Assembly: GCA_023053685.1 (NCBI GenBank)
Contig: JALIGW010000003.1
Location: forward strand, 43,780,496 to 43,844,495
DNA from: Diadophis punctatus similis
Lineage: Eukaryota > Chordata > Lepidosauria > Squamata > Dipsadidae
Direction of reading: 5' to 3'
DNA: 64,000 bases
Every line of letters starts with the position of its first letter. The stretch's first letter is position 1. This document shows, one piece after another, positions 57,218 to 58,207 of this stretch. The position numbers were made by a program, and so were the translations under genes. The notes beneath the pieces are model-generated. The model had not been told where the DNA came from, ran no database searches, and worked only from the letters and a program-made list of their open reading frames with translations.

Positions 57218-58207
57218 TATGTATAAATCTATGCAGGGGGAAAATGATAATCAGCTTCCCAAAGTCCTACTGATCCAGAAAATCGTCAATAGCCTAATCA
57301 CCTGAGTTTGAACAAGTATGTTGACCGCATTCTGCCTAATTATTCCAACTTGCCAAAAAGAACACCCAAATGACCTGAGGGATTTACCTCAACATTAACA
57401 TTATAACATTATAACATTATAACATTTAACATTAGTTCCAAACTTGGATTATTGGCCCGACACTCATTATTTTAACCAGACAAAACTGGAACCTAGGATT
57501 TATTCTTGTCTTAAGCATCTGCGTTCTTTGAAGTGCAACAAGCCATGAATCTCTGTTCAGCTGGAACATTATTCAAATCACGGATAGATTAATTTTGCCA
57601 TTGCCTCAGGCTAGAGGCAAACTATGGCTCTTTGAGGACCTGTGGACTTCAACTCCCAATGCATGCATGGCTGGCTCAGGAATTCTGGGAGTTGAAGTCC
57701 ACAGGTCCTCAAAGAGCCATAGTTTGCCCACCCCTGGGCTAGACTAATTTTGCCATTGCCTCAGGCAGTATGACCTACCCTACCATGGCTGATTTTGGAA
57801 ATCTAAGCAGGCAAGTATTTAAATGGGTGACTACCAAGAAGTACCAGGGCTATATACTAGACTGAAAAGTAAAAAAAAGAAAAGAAAACCCTGAAGATAG
57901 CAAAGGCAAACCACCTGCATCTTGTTGTCACAAAGTCATCCGCGGTGCAGTAAGATACTTTCTTGCTCAAATCTAAGGCAGAAACTAATATTAGACTGTT
58001 TAAATAGAAAGTATAATCTGAAACACATATCACCGAAGTTAGTCTGACATTATTGGTATCTGGACTAACACTATTACAAACTACATTGTCTATGTAGAAA
58101 CAAAGAATCTAAAATGTTTATCAAAACATTTCTTACCTCGAAACTTCTTAGGTGGATTATCCAGATCACCAGCTGCTGGTTCTACCACGCAGCGGTCATC
58201 CACCAGT
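855..58207 (-). CDS. ITPR3: ITPR3, inositol 1,4,5-trisphosphate receptor type 3 (partial, 31 exons)
   Basis: This is the endoplasmic-reticulum Ca2+ release channel gated by IP3 and Ca2+, acting as a tetramer. The 31 exons in the window total 4,252 coding bases with GT-AG borders and unbroken phase, giving about 1,417 codons (residues about 30-1447 if the first split codon is Gly30). Visible in order: most of the first beta-trefoil (suppressor), the second beta-trefoil with the RTTxRQ loop in exon w7, the alpha-helical part of the IP3 core with [11 protein letters not shown] (w13) and DYRKN (w14), then the regulatory armadillo solenoid. All classical IP3-contact Arg/Lys/Thr/Tyr residues are present. 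Type 3 is chosen over 1 and 2 by residues such as [25 protein letters not shown] and [14 protein letters not shown]. The start exon is upstream of 64000 and the channel domain is below position 1. No promoter is visible. No frameshift or stop was found, so the gene looks functional. Confidence 0.97.
1436..1530 (+). mobile_element. snake CR1/L3-type LINE 3' end
   Basis: TGTACACTGAGAGCATATGC, CACCAAAGACAAATTCCTTG and TGTCCAATCACACTTGGCCA, then AATAAAGAAT and a short TTCTA-like tail. The same end recurs at 57048, 32050 and 35909. Confidence 0.85.
1819..2070 (-). CDS. ITPR3: ITPR3 exon w30
   Basis: These 84 codons (residues about 1322-1405) start [20 protein letters not shown]. They include [20 protein letters not shown] and [20 protein letters not shown]. 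The sequence clearly favours type 3 over type 1 (VNSGEDVLVFYNDRASF). Donor GAG|GTAATG; phase 0. Confidence 0.98.
2418..2485 (+). mobile_element. LINE 3' tail fragment
   Basis: CTCAGAGTCCTTTGGGAGTTGGGCGACATATAAATGC followed by AATAAA units is a short L2/CR1-like 3' end. Confidence 0.7.
2896..2972 (-). mobile_element. half palindromic MITE
   Basis: CTCTGGGAATTGAAGTCTAC...AAAGCTGCCAAGTCTGGAAAACA is the right arm of the same family. Confidence 0.6.
3893..4093 (-). CDS. ITPR3: ITPR3 exon w29
   Basis: These 67 codons (residues about 1255-1321) start [20 protein letters not shown]. They include [20 protein letters not shown] and end CQDMIMTE. Donor GAG|GTGAGA; phase 0. Confidence 0.97.
4513..5093. 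repeat. large AT-rich microsatellite mosaic
   Basis: Successive blocks of (AATAAAT)n-type units, (AAAAT)n, (AATAAA)n, (ATAAAAT)n, (AATAGG)n and finally (ATAGA)n, about 580 bases in all. The (ATAGA)n end resembles snake LINE tails. Confidence 0.95.
5355..5505 (-). mobile_element. Sauria-type SINE, 3' half
   Basis: The plus strand starts with the reversed tail AAAAGGTAAAGATAAAGA, then TTAGCCAAGAGAGCCAGCAT and ATCATGTGGCCAGCATGACC. The tRNA head is missing. Confidence 0.85.
5538..5873 (+). mobile_element. hAT MITE (CAGGGGTGGGTTCC family)
   Basis: CAGGGGTGGGTTCCTCCCTG to GTGGAACCCACCCCTG with 8-bp flanks CACTAAAT/TACTAAAT (one mismatch). The interior has a (CCCG)n run and CpG-rich sequence. Confidence 0.88.
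6000..6780. other. ITPR3 intron, unassigned
   Basis: Part of the intron between w29 and w28. Nothing recognised apart from a short G-run near 6077. Confidence 0.6.
6877..6999 (-). CDS. ITPR3: ITPR3 exon w28
   Basis: These 41 codons (residues about 1214-1254) read [20 protein letters not shown] to [13 protein letters not shown]. Donor GGG|GTAAGA; phase 0. Confidence 0.97.
7248..7373 (-). CDS. ITPR3: ITPR3 exon w27
   Basis: These 42 codons (residues about 1172-1213) start [20 protein letters not shown] and end [12 protein letters not shown]. It starts the second RIH-like homology block. Phase 0 at both ends; donor AAG|GTAGGA. Confidence 0.97.
7598..7956 (+). mobile_element. hAT MITE, CpG-rich
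   Basis: The right end GGTAGGAACCCACCACTG and the left CAGGGGCAAGTTGCTAACTT are flanked by GTAATATC/GTAACATC. The interior has two long inverted repeats built on GCGCATGCGC and AGATTTTGGCGCG motifs. Confidence 0.8.
8409..8540. mobile_element. palindromic hAT MITE (CTTCAACTCCCAGAATTC family)
   Basis: Fold-back around GCCAGCTATGCTGGC, flanked by ATCTAATG/ATCTAATT. Confidence 0.85.
8760..10021. other. ITPR3 intron, unassigned
   Basis: Part of the intron between w27 and w26. AT-rich with no recognised repeat or gene. Confidence 0.6.
10022..10090 (-). CDS. ITPR3: ITPR3 exon w26 (69 bp)
   Basis: These 23 codons ([18 protein letters not shown] then QLIKG) finish the linker. Two AGs compete at the 5' side. 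The AG nearer the exon gives a frame that stops, whereas the upstream one (after a long pyrimidine tract, ...CTCCTAG|CGT) keeps the frame and the match, so I use it. Donor GGG|GTAAGC. Confidence 0.94.
10091..10555. other. ITPR3 intron w25-w26
   Basis: Apart from the strong pyrimidine tract near 10092-10130 serving w26, nothing recognised. Confidence 0.6.
10556..10720 (-). CDS. ITPR3: ITPR3 exon w25
   Basis: These 55 codons (residues about 1094-1148) start [20 protein letters not shown] and end with a Lys/Glu-rich stretch (GEKKEKKE). The charged tail is a flexible linker that diverges from mammals in sequence but not in character. Donor GAG|GTAAAT. Confidence 0.96.
11165..11222 (+). mobile_element. 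degenerate LINE 3' tail
   Basis: GATATGGTGGCATACAAATTTTAATAAATAAATAAAATAA resembles the end of the L2-type 3' UTR. Confidence 0.5.
11391..11565 (+). repeat. (AAAT)n microsatellite at a LINE tail
   Basis: About 175 bases of AAAT units with an internal AAAC block. The LINE tail TATGCCGCCCCAGGGAGTAGGGCGGCATATAAGAACA (11403-11440) is embedded near its start, so the tract grew from a LINE 3' end. Confidence 0.9.
11853..12018 (-). CDS. ITPR3: ITPR3 exon w24
   Basis: One base plus 55 codons (residues about 1038-1093) starting [20 protein letters not shown] and ending [13 protein letters not shown]. It is a conserved solenoid helix pair. Donor CAG|GTAACG. Confidence 0.97.
12157..12214 (-). CDS. ITPR3: ITPR3 exon w23 (58 bp)
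   Basis: A short exon of 2 bases, 18 codons and 2 bases: [18 protein letters not shown] (residues about 1019-1038). Donor TTGG|GTGAGT. Too short to stand out as a reading frame; found by family match and phase. Confidence 0.95.
12215..12807. other. ITPR3 intron w22-w23
   Basis: No gene or repeat recognised. Confidence 0.6.
12808..12937 (-). CDS. ITPR3: ITPR3 exon w22
   Basis: The exon has 43 codons plus 1 base (residues about 976-1019), starting [19 protein letters not shown] and containing [20 protein letters not shown]. Donor ACAA|GTAAGA. Confidence 0.96.
13108..13166 (+). mobile_element. hAT right-end fragment
   Basis: CTGGGCCACATGCAGTCCAT and GGGCCACAGGTTGGACACAC recall the end of a hAT element with CAGGGGTGTCCAACC-type termini. 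Confidence 0.5.
13315..13511 (-). CDS. ITPR3: ITPR3 exon w21
   Basis: Two bases plus 65 codons (residues about 910-975). It starts [20 protein letters not shown], then a divergent Ser/Asn-rich stretch, then [15 protein letters not shown]. Donor CAG|GTTAGA. Confidence 0.96.
13512..13870. other. ITPR3 intron w20-w21
   Basis: No gene or repeat recognised. Confidence 0.6.
13871..14018 (-). CDS. ITPR3: ITPR3 exon w20
   Basis: The exon has 49 codons plus 1 base (residues about 861-910), starting [20 protein letters not shown] and ending [19 protein letters not shown]. The last ten residues differ from mammalian type 3, as expected for a variable exon end. Donor ACTG|GTAGGT. Confidence 0.96.
14270..14414 (-). 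CDS. ITPR3: ITPR3 exon w19
   Basis: One base plus 48 codons (residues about 812-860): [19 protein letters not shown] to [14 protein letters not shown]. Donor GAG|GTGAGA. Confidence 0.97.
14618..15299 (+). mobile_element. candidate solo LTR
   Basis: Starts TGTTAGGA and ends TCCTTAACA (imperfect inverted repeat, TG...CA), with flanks GGATG/GGGTG. Length of 682 bases suits a gypsy or ERV LTR. No coding sequence inside. Boundaries rest on these end signals only. Confidence 0.45.
15394..15645 (-). CDS. ITPR3: ITPR3 exon w18
   Basis: One base, 83 codons and 2 bases (residues about 728-812) starting [17 protein letters not shown]. It includes [20 protein letters not shown] and [12 protein letters not shown]. 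It is a strongly conserved RIH segment. Donor AAAGA|GTAAGC. Confidence 0.97.
15690..15960. other. C-rich unassigned segment in intron w17-w18
   Basis: GC- and C-rich on the plus strand compared with the AT-rich surroundings, with many CCTCC and CACCCA runs. Possibly an old repeat; no family recognised. Confidence 0.4.
16091..16273 (-). CDS. ITPR3: ITPR3 exon w17
   Basis: One base, 60 codons and 2 bases (residues about 667-728) starting [18 protein letters not shown]. It includes [18 protein letters not shown] and [13 protein letters not shown]. Donor ACAG|GTAATA. Confidence 0.97.
16274..16869. other. ITPR3 intron w16-w17
   Basis: No gene or repeat recognised. Confidence 0.6.
16870..16989 (-). 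CDS. ITPR3: ITPR3 exon w16
   Basis: One base, 39 codons and 2 bases (residues about 627-667): [20 protein letters not shown] to DILIQTE. It is part of the armadillo solenoid. The donor is taken as ACTGA|GTGAGT, which restores the Glu-Leu-Arg-Pro junction with w17. Confidence 0.97.
17630..17895. mobile_element. degenerate MITE (CAGGTAGTCCTCG family)
   Basis: GTGACCTTCTGCCAGCTTCC, GGACCGTGGAATGCTGCAAC and CATGACCATTGGGATGCTGC match the family's interior; both ends are gone. Confidence 0.65.
17900..18600. other. ITPR3 intron, possible LTR remnant
   Basis: GGATTCTGTGAATGTAGTCT followed by TACAATAAATTAGAATTAG (about 18060-18100) looks like the poly(A) region of an LTR, but no ends were found. 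The rest is unassigned. Confidence 0.35.
18651..18823 (-). CDS. ITPR3: ITPR3 exon w15
   Basis: The exon has 57 codons plus 2 bases (residues about 570-627), starting [20 protein letters not shown]. It includes [14 protein letters not shown] and [10 protein letters not shown]. It ends the IP3-binding core and joins the regulatory solenoid (RIH region). Donor CCCAG|GTGGGT. Confidence 0.97.
19096..19582 (+). mobile_element. SPIN-like hAT non-autonomous transposon with foreign middle
   Basis: The left end CAGCGATTCTCAACCTGTGG and right end AAGGTTGAGAACCACTG are hAT terminal inverted repeats, flanked by the perfect 8-bp duplication CTCTAAAC (19088-19095, 19583-19590). The subterminal CATCGGAAAACACATATTTCCGATG hairpin is typical of SPIN. 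From about 19210 to 19488 the middle is different and ends with the GTAAGTTAGAACCCACCCCTG end of another hAT family. Confidence 0.85.
19637..19798 (-). CDS. ITPR3: ITPR3 exon w14 (IP3-contact Tyr-Arg-Lys)
   Basis: These 54 codons (residues about 516-569) start [19 protein letters not shown] and end [12 protein letters not shown]. The Tyr-Arg-Lys triplet corresponds to Tyr567-Arg568-Lys569 of type 1, all IP3-contacting. Donor CAG|GTAAGC. A SPIN-like transposon ends 46 bases downstream of the donor. Confidence 0.97.
19799..20748. other. ITPR3 intron, unassigned
   Basis: No gene or repeat recognised before the TA-flanked element at 20749. Confidence 0.6.
20749..21799. mobile_element. TA-flanked MITE (CCGTATTTTTCAGAGTATAAGACGC family), 1.05 kb
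   Basis: Left CCATATTTTTCAGAGTATAA and right TTATACTCTGAAATATACGG are terminal inverted repeats of about 28 bases, and each flank is TA. TA target duplication suggests the Tc1/mariner superfamily. The GACGCACC motif is repeated near both ends. A palindromic hAT MITE is nested at 21232. Confidence 0.85.
21232..21361. mobile_element. palindromic hAT MITE nested in Tc1-like element
   Basis: CAGGGATCTCCAACCTTGGC to GGTTGGAGACCCCTG, fold-back around CAGCAAAGCTAACAAAGCTG. It lies inside the element 20749-21799. Confidence 0.88.
22006..22147 (-). CDS. ITPR3: ITPR3 exon w13 (IP3-contact helix)
   Basis: One base plus 47 codons (residues about 468-515) starting [19 protein letters not shown]. It contains [16 protein letters not shown], carrying the equivalents of Arg504, Lys508 and Arg511 of type 1, which contact IP3 phosphates. 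All three are kept. Donor CAG|GTGATT. Confidence 0.97.
22555..22715 (-). CDS. ITPR3: ITPR3 exon w12
   Basis: The exon has 53 codons plus 2 bases (residues about 415-468), starting [20 protein letters not shown] and containing [18 protein letters not shown]. It enters the helical half of the IP3-binding core. Donor GGAG|GTAAAA. Confidence 0.97.
22716..24271. other. intronic sequence around w11, unassigned
   Basis: Outside exon w11 (23440-23539) nothing is recognised. A short open frame at 22883-23068 (plus) has no splice context or family match. Confidence 0.5.
23440..23539 (-). CDS. ITPR3: ITPR3 exon w11
   Basis: One base plus 33 codons (residues about 381-414): [19 protein letters not shown], then [14 protein letters not shown]. 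It is the end of the second beta-trefoil. Donor ATG|GTATCT. Confidence 0.97.
24272..24620 (-). mobile_element. Sauria-type SINE (near full length)
   Basis: On the minus strand a tRNA-like head (GGTGGCTCAGTGGCTAAGAC) is followed by the GGTTTGAATCCC box B. The body contains GTCATGCCGGCCACATGACC and the 3' part AGTCGGGAATGACTAG. Length of about 350 bases is typical. Confidence 0.88.
24698..24840 (-). CDS. ITPR3: ITPR3 exon w10
   Basis: This exon has 47 codons plus 2 bases (residues about 334-381), starting [19 protein letters not shown] and containing [20 protein letters not shown]. The acceptor offers GCAGGCAG; the first AG keeps the match to the family and the phase. Using the second AG would drop three bases and Ala. 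Donor CCCG|GTAAGT. Confidence 0.94.
24841..25430. other. ITPR3 intron w9-w10
   Basis: AT-rich; no gene or repeat recognised. Confidence 0.6.
25431..25475 (-). CDS. ITPR3: ITPR3 exon w9 (45 bp microexon-like)
   Basis: Fifteen codons ([15 protein letters not shown]) are phase 0 at both ends, with donor TTG|GTAAGC. It encodes a variable surface loop (SI splice region neighbourhood in type 1) of the IP3 core, poorly conserved between paralogues. Being 45 bases and symmetrical in phase, it could be skipped without a frameshift. Confidence 0.93.
25476..26882. other. ITPR3 intron w8-w9
   Basis: No gene or repeat recognised in 1.4 kb. Confidence 0.55.
26883..26978 (-). CDS. ITPR3: ITPR3 exon w8
   Basis: These 32 codons (residues about 287-318) read [20 protein letters not shown] and end GNYLAAE. 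It is a MIR segment of the IP3-binding core. Donor GAG|GTGAAA; phase 0. Confidence 0.97.
27430..27498 (+). repeat. 5' half of a split tRNA-derived SINE
   Basis: The segment GTGGTGGCACAGTGGTTAGA and following bases match the box A head of the SINE seen whole at 34105-34340. It stops at CTGCCATA, in the middle of the head. The rest of the SINE resumes at 28174. Confidence 0.75.
27534..27831 (+). pseudogene. orphan vomeronasal type-2 receptor (V2R) exon 2, ligand-domain fragment
   Basis: On the strand opposite ITPR3, a 298-base open segment is bounded by CATTTCAG and CCACAG|GTATGA. It reads like exon 2 of class C vomeronasal receptors: [28 protein letters not shown], then [14 protein letters not shown] and [12 protein letters not shown]. 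These align with the conserved FAVKEINENP, YKC, VIGGL and IYKIPQ marks of the N-terminal Venus-flytrap lobe. The exon is the usual length and has no stop. No other convincing V2R exon (cysteine-rich or seven-helix) is visible nearby, so it is an isolated duplicate rather than a receptor gene. Confidence 0.85.
27900..28017 (+). repeat. polypyrimidine simple repeat
   Basis: A run of GTTTT, TCTTC and CTTTT units, pyrimidine-rich on the plus strand. Confidence 0.9.
28174..28345 (+). repeat. 3' half of the split tRNA-derived SINE
   Basis: It begins GCCATAAGTTTGGCAGTTCG (box B region) and continues through GAGGACCCAGATTGTTGGGG to the GTATATACTAA tail. GCCATA is repeated from the end of the 5' half at 27493-27498, as expected for a target-site duplication around 27499-28173. 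Confidence 0.75.
28416..28562 (-). CDS. ITPR3: ITPR3 exon w7 (IP3-binding beta-trefoil)
   Basis: These 49 codons (residues about 238-286) start [20 protein letters not shown]. They include [17 protein letters not shown], whose Arg-Thr-Thr-x-Arg loop binds the 4-phosphate of IP3 in crystal structures of the type 1 core. Type 1 has Gly where this copy has Leu, as in type 3. Donor GAG|GTGAGT; phase 0. A MITE begins 33 bases upstream of the acceptor (see findings). Confidence 0.97.
28596..28996. mobile_element. MITE (CAGGTAGTCCTCGACTTAC family)
   Basis: CAGGTAGTCCTCGACTTACA to TAAGTCAAGGACTACCTG, 401 bases. Interior has repeated CACTTAACAA and GTTCATTTAGTGA. TA follows on the right. It ends 33 bases upstream of the 3' splice site of exon w7. 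Confidence 0.9.
29000..29880. other. ITPR3 intron, possible LTR remnant
   Basis: GCATGAAATAAACTCATAGT then CTCTATCCTGGCTCCTGATT (29388-29440) resembles an LTR poly(A)/U5 end; boundaries not found. Confidence 0.35.
29883..30213 (+). mobile_element. CR1 LINE 3' end
   Basis: It carries hallmark amniote CR1 3' sequence: ATTCCAGTATTGAGAGGCTG, AACAGCTTGCCGTGGGCGC, GGACTAGAAGACCTCCAAGG and TCCCTTCCAGCTCTATT. The 5' end is truncated. Confidence 0.92.
30300..30383 (-). CDS. ITPR3: ITPR3 exon w6
   Basis: These 28 codons (residues about 210-237) read [18 protein letters not shown] then [10 protein letters not shown]. It spans the linker from the suppressor domain to the IP3-binding core. Donor GGG|GTAATA, phase 0. 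Only 124 bases separate it from w5. Confidence 0.97.
30508..30606 (-). CDS. ITPR3: ITPR3 exon w5
   Basis: These 33 codons (residues about 177-209) read [20 protein letters not shown] and end DNPGCKE. It closes the first beta-trefoil. Donor GAG|GTATCA; phase 0 at both ends. Confidence 0.97.
30655..30737 (+). mobile_element. LINE 3' tail fragment
   Basis: GCAAGCCACCCAGAGTCACT...GGGCAGCTATAGAAAATAAATAAATGAATG is the short conserved 3' end of the same LINE lineage with an AAAT/GAAT tail. Confidence 0.75.
31042..31200 (-). CDS. ITPR3: ITPR3 exon w4
   Basis: These 53 codons (residues about 124-176) start [17 protein letters not shown] and end [10 protein letters not shown]. It is a MIR-type beta-trefoil segment. 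It is phase 0 at both ends, with donor AAT|GTGAGT. Confidence 0.97.
31365..31417 (+). mobile_element. half palindromic MITE
   Basis: CAGGGGTCTCCAACCTTGGC to TTCAATTCCCAGAGTT, then broken by a TATATATA and TTA repeat. Confidence 0.75.
31420..32050. other. ITPR3 intron, AT-rich
   Basis: Very AT-rich sequence with short TA and TTA runs; possibly an old repeat but none recognised. Confidence 0.5.
32058..32215 (-). mobile_element. snake CR1/L3-type LINE 3' end with (AATAG)n
   Basis: About 14 units of ATAGA (32061-32128) lead into AATTCTTTATTGGTCAAGTG, the reverse of the LINE 3' end. Confidence 0.85.
32776..32890 (+). mobile_element. left end of a CCGTGTTTCC MITE
   Basis: TACCGTGTTTCCTCGAAAAT, then CTGATATTAAGCCC and CACTGAAATAAGCCCCCCC resemble a TA-flanked MITE family end. 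I see no matching right end. Confidence 0.5.
33001..33074 (+). repeat. (TC)n microsatellite
   Basis: About 36 TC units, purine-rich on the other strand. Confidence 0.97.
33095..33211. repeat. inverted repeat with (GA)n arm
   Basis: CACCCGCCTCTCACTTGCTC...CTCCTGGC (33098-33137) pairs with GCCAGGAGAGAGAG...GAGAGGTGGGTG (33172-33211). Confidence 0.8.
33215..33820. other. ITPR3 intron, possible LTR remnant
   Basis: GCTTAAGCTTGCAATAAATA...CTGATTTCCCCAGCACTTGACAC (33455-33530) resembles an LTR poly(A)/U5 region; the 5' side is unclear. Confidence 0.35.
33823..34025 (+). mobile_element. tRNA-derived SINE, 5'-truncated
   Basis: It contains the box B region GTTCAAATCTCACTAGGCTC, the body GAGGACCCAGATTGTTGGGG and the tail GCGGTATATAAGTAAAGTAC(TATTGC)n. 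Box A is lost. Confidence 0.85.
34105..34340 (+). mobile_element. tRNA-derived SINE, full length
   Basis: Box A region GGTGGTGCAGTGGTTAGAGT, box B GTTCAAATCTC, the conserved body and the GGTATATAAGTCTAAGTGCT tail are all present. It lies 80 bases after a truncated copy in the same orientation. Confidence 0.88.
34339..34482. mobile_element. degenerate palindromic MITE
   Basis: TTTTCCAACCTGGATGTTGT to GGTTTGAGAAAGCTGTTC, with matching TTCAATTTCCTGAATTCTCC and GTTGTAGTCCAG arms. Confidence 0.55.
34567..34653 (-). CDS. ITPR3: ITPR3 exon w3
   Basis: These 29 codons ([16 protein letters not shown], then [13 protein letters not shown]; residues about 95-123) are phase 0 at both ends. The donor is CAG|GTACGT. 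The exon belongs to the suppressor beta-trefoil and lies between introns of 8.5 and 3.4 kb. Confidence 0.96.
35108..35223 (+). mobile_element. LINE (L2-clade) ORF fragment, left of a hAT insertion
   Basis: CTGCACTGGTTGCTAGGTCC...AAAGCCCTACATAGC matches the LHWLPI...FKALHG region of the LINE ORF. The fragment continues beyond the hAT element, from 35502 to about 35700. Confidence 0.8.
35224..35501 (+). mobile_element. hAT MITE (CAGGGGTGGGTTCC family) inside a LINE
   Basis: CAGGGGTGGGTTCCGGTTTT to GGAGGAACCCACCTCTG with 8-bp flanks CATCAAAG/CATCAGAG. It splits an L2-clade LINE fragment, so it is younger than that LINE. Confidence 0.9.
35502..35700 (+). mobile_element. LINE (L2-clade) fragment, right of the hAT insertion
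   Basis: After the hAT element the LINE continues with GTTACGTTGCAGGTCCCTTC and ATCATCTGCTCCTGAAATGA, matching the lineage's C-terminal coding region in degenerate form. Confidence 0.6.
35799..36599. mobile_element. MITE (CAGGTAGTCCTCG family) with nested LINE
   Basis: CAGGTAGTCCTCGATTTACA to ATCGAGGATTACCTG, flanked by TA on both sides. It is interrupted at 35909-36308. Confidence 0.9.
35909..36308 (-). mobile_element. snake CR1/L3-type LINE 3' end nested in a MITE
   Basis: Starts with GGGAT/AGGAT units, then ATTCTTTATTGGCCAAGTG...GCAGAGTGATGGCATTCGGG. It interrupts the TA-flanked MITE 35799-36599 at GCAGCATC/ATCACATGATC. Confidence 0.88.
36643..36700 (+). repeat. (GAAT)n microsatellite
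   Basis: About 14 GAAT units, continued by GAATGAATGAAT after the solo LTR at 37022. Confidence 0.95.
36701..37020 (+). mobile_element. solo LTR of an endogenous retrovirus-like element
   Basis: The 320-base segment starts TGTGGCCCTG and ends TTCCATCA, with TGAATGAA on both sides, and sits in a (GAAT)n tract. It has a TATA-like GTATATAAG near 36947 and an AATAAA near 36957, in the order expected of U3-R. Orientation is plus. No internal viral genes are present. Confidence 0.7.
37030..39295. other. ITPR3 intron w2-w3, unassigned
   Basis: Besides the imperfect duplication at 37815-38045, no gene or repeat recognised. Confidence 0.5.
37815..38045 (+). repeat. imperfect ~160-bp tandem duplication
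   Basis: GCTTTCATAAACTGTGAATA...TCACATCTAGCTCTTTT recurs as GCTTTCAAGAGCTGTGGATA...TCACATCTAGCTCTTTT, each followed by AAAAGCTAAAG-like sequence. Confidence 0.75.
39303..39559 (+). mobile_element. hAT MITE (SPIN-like ends)
   Basis: CAGCAGTTCTCAACCTGGGG to AAGGTTGAGAACCACTG, with a perfect 8-bp duplication ATCTAAAG on each side. The middle is an inverted repeat around TGCGCATGCGCAGAACGCTT and then a GC-rich stretch. Confidence 0.9.
39570..40477. other. ITPR3 intron w2-w3, unassigned
   Basis: No gene or repeat recognised. Confidence 0.5.
40478..41205 (-). mobile_element. CR1 LINE 3' end
   Basis: Reverse orientation. On the minus strand it carries GGACTAGAAGACCTC-type sequence at the 3' end, GAGAGGCTGCCACAAAGAGG upstream and the ACTTGGAGTTTTAGTGGACG region at its 5' end. 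A 16-bp unit ending in GTATTCCAGGT is repeated three times at about 40963-41010. Confidence 0.92.
41480..41560 (+). mobile_element. degenerate half palindromic MITE
   Basis: CTCACCAACCTTGCAGATATGTGG, then CATTCCAAAACTCCTGAGCA; the weak resemblance suggests an old copy. Confidence 0.4.
41560..42250. other. ITPR3 intron w2-w3, unassigned
   Basis: No gene or repeat recognised. Confidence 0.5.
42250..43110 (+). mobile_element. very degenerate CR1-like LINE body
   Basis: Pieces such as GTTCCTGTGTACAAAAAGTG, AATAACTACAGACCTGACAA (NYRP-like), and ACATGGTGTCCAGTTCAGGGACA recall CR1 ORF2. The frame is broken throughout. Confidence 0.55.
43147..43268 (-). CDS. ITPR3: ITPR3 exon w2
   Basis: The exon reads [19 protein letters not shown] then [16 protein letters not shown] and LLQKLQ (residues about 54-94), in the suppressor domain. 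The donor is CAG|GTATGG. Compared with my memory of mammalian type 3, there are two extra residues (a second Asp-Lys) in the KQDK stretch. It is separated from w1 by a 14.9 kb intron. Confidence 0.96.
43716..43835. mobile_element. palindromic MITE copy 1 in 43508 element
   Basis: AACTTGACAGCTTTAAGACT to AACTTGCCAAGTTTGAAGAC fold-back with a degenerate loop. Confidence 0.8.
43853..43920 (+). mobile_element. half palindromic MITE
   Basis: CAGGGGTCTTCAAACTTGAC to CCCAGAATTCCTCCTCCAGT; the right arm is missing. Confidence 0.75.
43970..44215 (+). repeat. three imperfect ~110-bp direct repeats
   Basis: Units carry GCAAAAAAxxGGCC, GGTTTGGGAxGCCTGCAGAG and CTCCTAGGGGGTGGGGGAAG, inside the MITE at 43508. 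Confidence 0.8.
44435..44818. mobile_element. MITE (CAGGTAGTCCTCG family)
   Basis: CAGGTAATCTTTGATTTAGG to AAGTCTAGGACTACATG; TA follows at the right. Confidence 0.85.
44874..44906 (+). repeat. (TG)n microsatellite
   Basis: GTGTGTGTATGTGTGTGTATATATA. Confidence 0.85.
44900..45950. other. ITPR3 intron w1-w2, unassigned
   Basis: Short TG runs only (45036-45046). No gene or repeat recognised. Confidence 0.5.
45961..46352 (+). mobile_element. hAT MITE (CAGGGGTGGGTTCC family)
   Basis: CAGGGGTGGGTTCCTCCCGG to GTGAAACCCACCCCTG with perfect 8-bp duplication GCTCAAAT. Its interior is closely similar to the copy at 5538. Confidence 0.92.
46360..47013. other. region after the candidate nested gene
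   Basis: Would be the 3' UTR or downstream flank of candidate exon N3. No clear poly(A) signal on the minus strand. Confidence 0.4.
47014..47268 (-). CDS. candidate exon N3 of nested gene (terminal, TGA)
   Basis: 84 codons plus TGA, starting [16 protein letters not shown], with the amphipathic-looking stretch [20 protein letters not shown] and a Ser/Tyr-rich C terminus. The acceptor is CTGTACTGTCAG. The composition looks protein-like and no repeat was recognised in this segment. Function unknown. Confidence 0.4.
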   Translation of the reverse strand, partial: HEVIWKQFDQICVVSRSEPGFYYRDKEMVKDLFRKGVMIQGLHAMGLSHRTKNLVKQDVKNGSPPEPVRAVFLSAYYSSSRVNN

